NCBI RefSeq assembly: GCF_017299535.1
Contig: NZ_CP071238.1
Location: 4,278,001 to 4,342,000 of the forward strand
DNA length: 64,000 bases
Direction: 5' to 3'
From: Serratia marcescens subsp. marcescens ATCC 13880
Lineage (GTDB): Bacteria; Pseudomonadota; Gammaproteobacteria; Enterobacterales; Enterobacteriaceae
Shown here: piece by piece, positions 60,853 through 64,000 of the stretch
How the letters are laid out: every line of letters begins with the position of its first letter
Numbering within the stretch: the first letter of the stretch is position 1
Program-made: the position numbers and the translations under genes
The notes under the pieces: model-generated
Database searches by the model: none
Seen by the model: the letters and a program-made list of their open reading frames with translations, nothing else
Told to the model about the DNA's origin: nothing

Positions 60853-61998
60853 ATGGCATTTCCTAAGTCACATGAAATTTTAGCTCTGACATCGCAACAC
60901 GAATCGAATAATCGGGTGTCAGCCAACTTTTTGACCCGTGAGATTTTAAATGAGGCCCTGATCCTCGTCAGGTCTCTGTCACCAGAAGAAGTCTTTCGAT
61001 TAACAAAAACGGAGACCGGACAGATCGCGTTTACGCTGGGTGAACTCAAAGATGAAAACAACCGCCGGCTGACAGCCAATAATATTGAGTCAGGACAACG
61101 ACCAGGCGGAAGAATTAATCACCTGGATAACCGCATTAATGTCTCTTTTCCCGGAACCTCATGGCAAATGGGGGCACGTGTTCAGCATTTTGAGAATATC
61201 GCATCGAGCACCGTCGGCGGAGCCGGACTGGTTTTGATCGCGGGATTATGGACGGGGGCCGGTTCTGGCGTTGGCAGCATCTTAGGCAGAAATGCCGCCC
61301 AACTCGCGGTAGTGACTGGCACTTATTTGGGTAAACGCTTCGTGACCAATAAAACCATGGTCGTGAATCAGATGGCGGCGCATATCAAAAACCTTGCCGA
61401 TATGTTTAACTCCACCCACAACGCCTTTAATGATTTCAAGTTCGAAAGCGCAGCCAAACGCGCACAATACAGTCCCGATCCTCAGGCAGAGCACCCTATT
61501 ACTTTTGAACAGAAAGTCACGGATAACAATGCAGTTCCTGCTAATCATACCGCTGCCATTCAGGCTATCGTGCGCCGTTTTGTGACGGGAACCTACCAAC
61601 GTGTCGATATCGTCGGCCAGGGCGATATGTTTATAAAAGTCTTTTTCAGCGATGGGGAACTGGACATTTCGCAAGCCCAGTATGACTACCTCAGCAATTT
61701 GAAGCTCCCGAGATTGATCAACCTGGCAGGTCTTCACGGTTTTGGCGCAACGGTTGTCATTCTGTCCAGCGCGCAAAAATGCCCCGAGCTGACCAAAAGA
61801 TTTTTATTGTCGGTAAGAATGGTCAATGATGATGACAAGGCAGATTGCCGGATCGGACGCGATCGTTGCGCCAGCGTGGCCAGGTTTTTTCACACTCGGC
61901 TCGAGCAAGCGTCCTCTCCGGCCAGCCTTTGTCCGGCATTAATTAAACGAATCCTGACCCCGGTAGTTAACGCGAACCATCCGCGCCCATTAGGGTGA
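60853..61998 (+). CDS. Uncharacterised 381-residue protein, candidate Hcp-dependent effector
   Basis: I do not recognise the family. The start follows GGCGGGGG, 36 bases after hcp copy 2, so the three genes look like one operon. Residues 119-160 form a Gly-rich hydrophobic stretch (VGGAGLVLIAGLWTGAGSGV) that could insert in a membrane; the rest is soluble, and Cys residues 332, 339 and 360 lie near the C-terminus. No signal peptide is seen. Linkage to hcp suggests a type VI effector, perhaps pore-forming. No clear immunity gene follows, which is a weakness of that idea. Confidence 0.6.
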   Translation: MAFPKSHEILALTSQHESNNRVSANFLTREILNEALILVRSLSPEEVFRLTKTETGQIAFTLGELKDENNRRLTANNIESGQRPGGRINHLDNRINVSFPGTSWQMGARVQHFENIASSTVGGAGLVLIAGLWTGAGSGVGSILGRNAAQLAVVTGTYLGKRFVTNKTMVVNQMAAHIKNLADMFNSTHNAFNDFKFESAAKRAQYSPDPQAEHPITFEQKVTDNNAVPANHTAAIQAIVRRFVTGTYQRVDIVGQGDMFIKVFFSDGELDISQAQYDYLSNLKLPRLINLAGLHGFGATVVILSSAQKCPELTKRFLLSVRMVNDDDKADCRIGRDRCASVARFFHTRLEQASSPASLCPALIKRILTPVVNANHPRPLG

Positions 61999-62284
61999 TG
62001 CAACTCGGGGTAAAATATTGCCGTTCGGGGGGCAACAAGAGGAGATAAAGGTACAGAAGCGTGCGTATCACCTCAGTGAAAGAGTGTGATACTCTGCCGA
62101 AAAAAACAAAATAACACGTTGAATTAAATGACAAAAACCACCTCACAACGCACAAATTTCATAATTTCACTTCCGATTTCATCTTTGCAAAAAGCATCCT
62201 GCTTCTAATATCACGTTATTTCACCTTCCCCGCGCCTATTTTAAGGCTATTCTAAGCAACGAATACACCGATCCCGGCAATGCA

Positions 62285-62425
62285 ATGGCATATACACCAG
62301 AAAAGCAGATAAGAACTCATACGGTGGACATCCTCCCTGGTAGCCGTTTTCATGGCTTGATGAATCAGGCGGCATCGGATTTTTACTTAGGAATATTCAT
62401 TAAATACACGCGCAAACCTTCATAG
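62285..62425 (+). CDS. Possible small ORF, 46 codons
   Basis: An ATG-initiated frame encodes 46 residues including TVDILPGSRFHGLMNQAASD. It has no clear ribosome site and no recognised relative. It could be a fragment of a decayed gene or chance; it is listed because it occupies an otherwise empty gap beside a candidate effector. Confidence 0.15.
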   Translation: MAYTPEKQIRTHTVDILPGSRFHGLMNQAASDFYLGIFIKYTRKPS

Positions 62426-62611
62426 GGATTTTCATGGAAAGAAATAAGCCTGTAGCCTTTACCTGATGCGCTACCGAATTCTCAACGGGCATTTAAAAAT
62501 GCGGCATTTTGGCCCGTACACCTTTTAATTACATTTAATTCGTGAAGCTTACTTATAAGAAAAAGGCAGCCTGGTTGCTATAAGCCACCCTATCTGCAGC
62601 CGTATTTCTGG

Positions 62612-62628
62612 GTATTATTCTCATTATA
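62612..62628. promoter_or_regulatory. Fur-like box upstream of the monooxygenase gene
   Basis: Read on the minus strand, TATAATGAGAATAATAC closely fits the Fur pattern GATAATGAGAATCATTATC in its left two hexamers. It ends 13 bases before the start codon, where Fe-Fur would block transcription or initiation. Confidence 0.6.
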
Positions 62629-62641
62629 CTGGAGCTTATTA

Positions 62642-63937
62642 ATGAATCAGCGTTTGGATATCATCGGTATTGGCCTTGGCCCATCGAATCTTAGCCTGGC
62701 AGCCTTAGGAAGTGAAATAGAGGGATTTACGGGACAATTCCTTGAACGCAAGCCTCACTTCTCCTGGCACCCAGGGATGATCCTGGCGGATTGCAGTATG
62801 CAGACCAACTTCTTAAAAGATTTAGTGAGTGCGGTTGCCCCAACCAATCGCTACAGCTTTCTCAACTATCTGGTGAAAAACAGAAAATTTTATCGTTTCC
62901 TGACGACGGAGCAGCGCACCGCATCGCGCGAAGAGTTCGCCGATTACCTTACCTGGGCCGCCGCCGGGATGGGATCATTGGCATTCAATCAAGACGTTCA
63001 GCGGGTCGAATTTGACGATCGGCAGCGCCAGTTCGTGGTGACCACCTCGAATAAGGTCTTCCACGCCAAACACGTCAGCATAGGTATAGGCAAGAAAATA
63101 AAGTTGCCGGATTGCGTGACGACGCAAAGCGATCGCTGTTTCCACGCCAGCGAAATGATGCTGCGCAACCCCGATCTGACCGGGAAACGCGTGGCGATCG
63201 TCGGCGGCGGCCAGAGCGGCGCAGATCTGTTCCTGAACATTTTTAAAGGGGAATGGGGGCAGCCGGAGCAGCTCGACTGGATATCGCGCCGCAACAACTA
63301 CAATGCGCTCGATGAGGCTGCTTTTGCCAACGAATACTTCACGCCCGATTACGTCGAGAGCTTTTACTCACTGGACAGCGCGGCCAAGCGGCATATGTTG
63401 GCCGAACAGAAGATGACCTCAGATGGCATCACCAGTGAGTCGCTGCTGGCGATTTATCGCGCCATGTACCACCGCTTCGACGTCCTGCGCGAGAAATTAT
63501 GGGTGCGCCTGCTGCCCAGCCGTTCGCTGACGGCCGTGAAACACACGCTGGACAACGCCTACCAGCTCGAAACGCGTCATCATCTCGATCACGGCCAGGA
63601 AACCTTCAAGGCGGACGTGGTGATCTTTGCCACCGGTTATCAATCGGCGACGCCTGAGTTCCTTGAGCCTTTGGCCCACCGGTTGTTGAAGACTGCGGAC
63701 GGCGAATACCGCATAGCCCCTGACTTTACCTTTGAGTGGGAAGGCCCAGCGGAGAACTGCTTATTTGCGATGAACGCCAGTATGCATAATCACGGCATTG
63801 CCGATCCTCAGCTGAGCCTGATGGCCTGGCGATCGGCCCGCATTCTTAATCGGGCGTTAGACCACAAGCCATTTGATCTGGGAACAACGCCGACAGCCAT
63901 TCAATGGCGCAGTGAAAGCGTGCCGCCCGCGTTTTAA
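62642..63937 (+). CDS. L-lysine/ornithine/diamine N-monooxygenase, siderophore biosynthesis
   Basis: This flavin monooxygenase of the IucD/AlcA/PvdA family N-hydroxylates a primary amine (lysine, ornithine or a diamine) for a hydroxamate siderophore. The 431-residue protein has the FAD motif IIGIGLGPSNLSLA, NADPH motif VAIVGGGQSGADLF, and the ATGY substrate/FAD signature in FATGYQSATPE. GGAG lies seven bases before the ATG. The overlapping Fur-like box indicates iron repression. It is probably the first gene of a cluster that continues past the window; the exact substrate cannot be set from sequence. Confidence 0.9.
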   Translation: MNQRLDIIGIGLGPSNLSLAALGSEIEGFTGQFLERKPHFSWHPGMILADCSMQTNFLKDLVSAVAPTNRYSFLNYLVKNRKFYRFLTTEQRTASREEFADYLTWAAAGMGSLAFNQDVQRVEFDDRQRQFVVTTSNKVFHAKHVSIGIGKKIKLPDCVTTQSDRCFHASEMMLRNPDLTGKRVAIVGGGQSGADLFLNIFKGEWGQPEQLDWISRRNNYNALDEAAFANEYFTPDYVESFYSLDSAAKRHMLAEQKMTSDGITSESLLAIYRAMYHRFDVLREKLWVRLLPSRSLTAVKHTLDNAYQLETRHHLDHGQETFKADVVIFATGYQSATPEFLEPLAHRLLKTADGEYRIAPDFTFEWEGPAENCLFAMNASMHNHGIADPQLSLMAWRSARILNRALDHKPFDLGTTPTAIQWRSESVPPAF

Positions 63938-63950
63938 ATACAAGAACGTC

Positions 63951-63969
63951 TTAATCATTGTCATTATGC
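63951..63969. promoter_or_regulatory. Second Fur-like box after the monooxygenase gene
   Basis: On the minus strand CATAATGACAATGATTAAG contains two adjacent hexamers close to GATAAT. It lies between the monooxygenase stop and the next start, so the following gene may also have an iron-responsive promoter. Confidence 0.45.
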
Positions 63970-63987
63970 TTTGATGGAATTACGTAT

Positions 63988-64000
63988 ATGAAGAGACAAT
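63988..64000 (+). CDS. Start of a gene cut by the window edge
   Basis: ATG AAG AGA CAA begins 50 bases after the monooxygenase stop, with a weak GATGGA upstream. Too little is visible to identify it; a siderophore biosynthesis or uptake gene is the expectation from context. Confidence 0.35.

Larger units (their letters stand above)
61999..62641. other. AT-rich intergenic region before the monooxygenase gene
   Basis: The 643 bases are AT-rich. They include an inverted repeat GTATCAC/GTGATAC (62065-62092) shortly after the preceding stop, a 46-codon frame at 62285, and the Fur-like box and ribosome site of the next gene. Otherwise nothing is recognisable; remnants of a decayed gene are possible. 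Confidence 0.5.

Noticed and set aside
61967..62155. A 62-codon hydrophobic minus-strand frame as immunity protein for the candidate effector
   Set aside because: It starts at TTG without a convincing ribosome site and overlaps the effector 3' end antisense; too weak to call.

Overview
The window is enterobacterial chromosome, most like Serratia (close to S. marcescens). It is GC-rich, carries an ERIC element typical of Enterobacterales, and nearly every gene has a close Escherichia coli counterpart in the same neighbourhood. This identification rests on remembered protein similarity and gene order only; no search was run.

Region 1 (1-31 kb) follows the E. coli 2-4 min order: thpR-sfsA-dksA-gluQ-pcnB-folK; panB-panC-panD; yadE-yadH-yadG; can-hpt-cueO-yacC-speE-speD-yacL; acnB; lpdA-aceF-aceE-pdhR; aroP. 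A qseB-qseC two-component pair lies between folK and panB. Readable control sites are a CTTAAG-N5-CTTAAG operator before qseB, a CueR-type dyad with a 19-bp promoter spacer before cueO, and a perfect PdhR box before pdhR. PcnB appears to start at an AUU codon.

Region 2 (31-40 kb) is accessory. A three-gene molybdenum hydroxylase operon encodes a tri-haem cytochrome c, a 2Fe-2S subunit and a Tat-exported Mo subunit. Cofactor genes (MocA-like, XdhC) are divergent from it. A Rob-like AraC regulator, whose 3' end overlaps xdhC, and the class I fumarase gene fumA follow.

Region 3 (40-58 kb) follows E. coli 64-67 min: sprT-endA-rsmE-gshB-yqgE-ruvX, yggR, yggS-proC-yggT-yggU-rdgB-hemW, yggN, yggL-trmB, mutY-yggX-mltC, speC. 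A DUF29 gene and a glutaminase gene are interposed. The speC leader is long and holds an Arg-rich small ORF and hairpins.

Region 4 (58.9-64 kb) begins at tRNA-Phe(GAA), a known island insertion point. The tRNA is followed by 2.8 tandem 161-bp units, each starting with a copy of the tRNA 3' end, an arrangement like the E. coli tyrT/rtT repeats. An AT-richer accessory segment follows: two tandem hcp genes (type VI secretion tube protein), a 381-residue protein of unknown function that is a candidate effector, and a Fur-box-preceded N-hydroxylating monooxygenase that probably opens a hydroxamate siderophore cluster running off the right edge.
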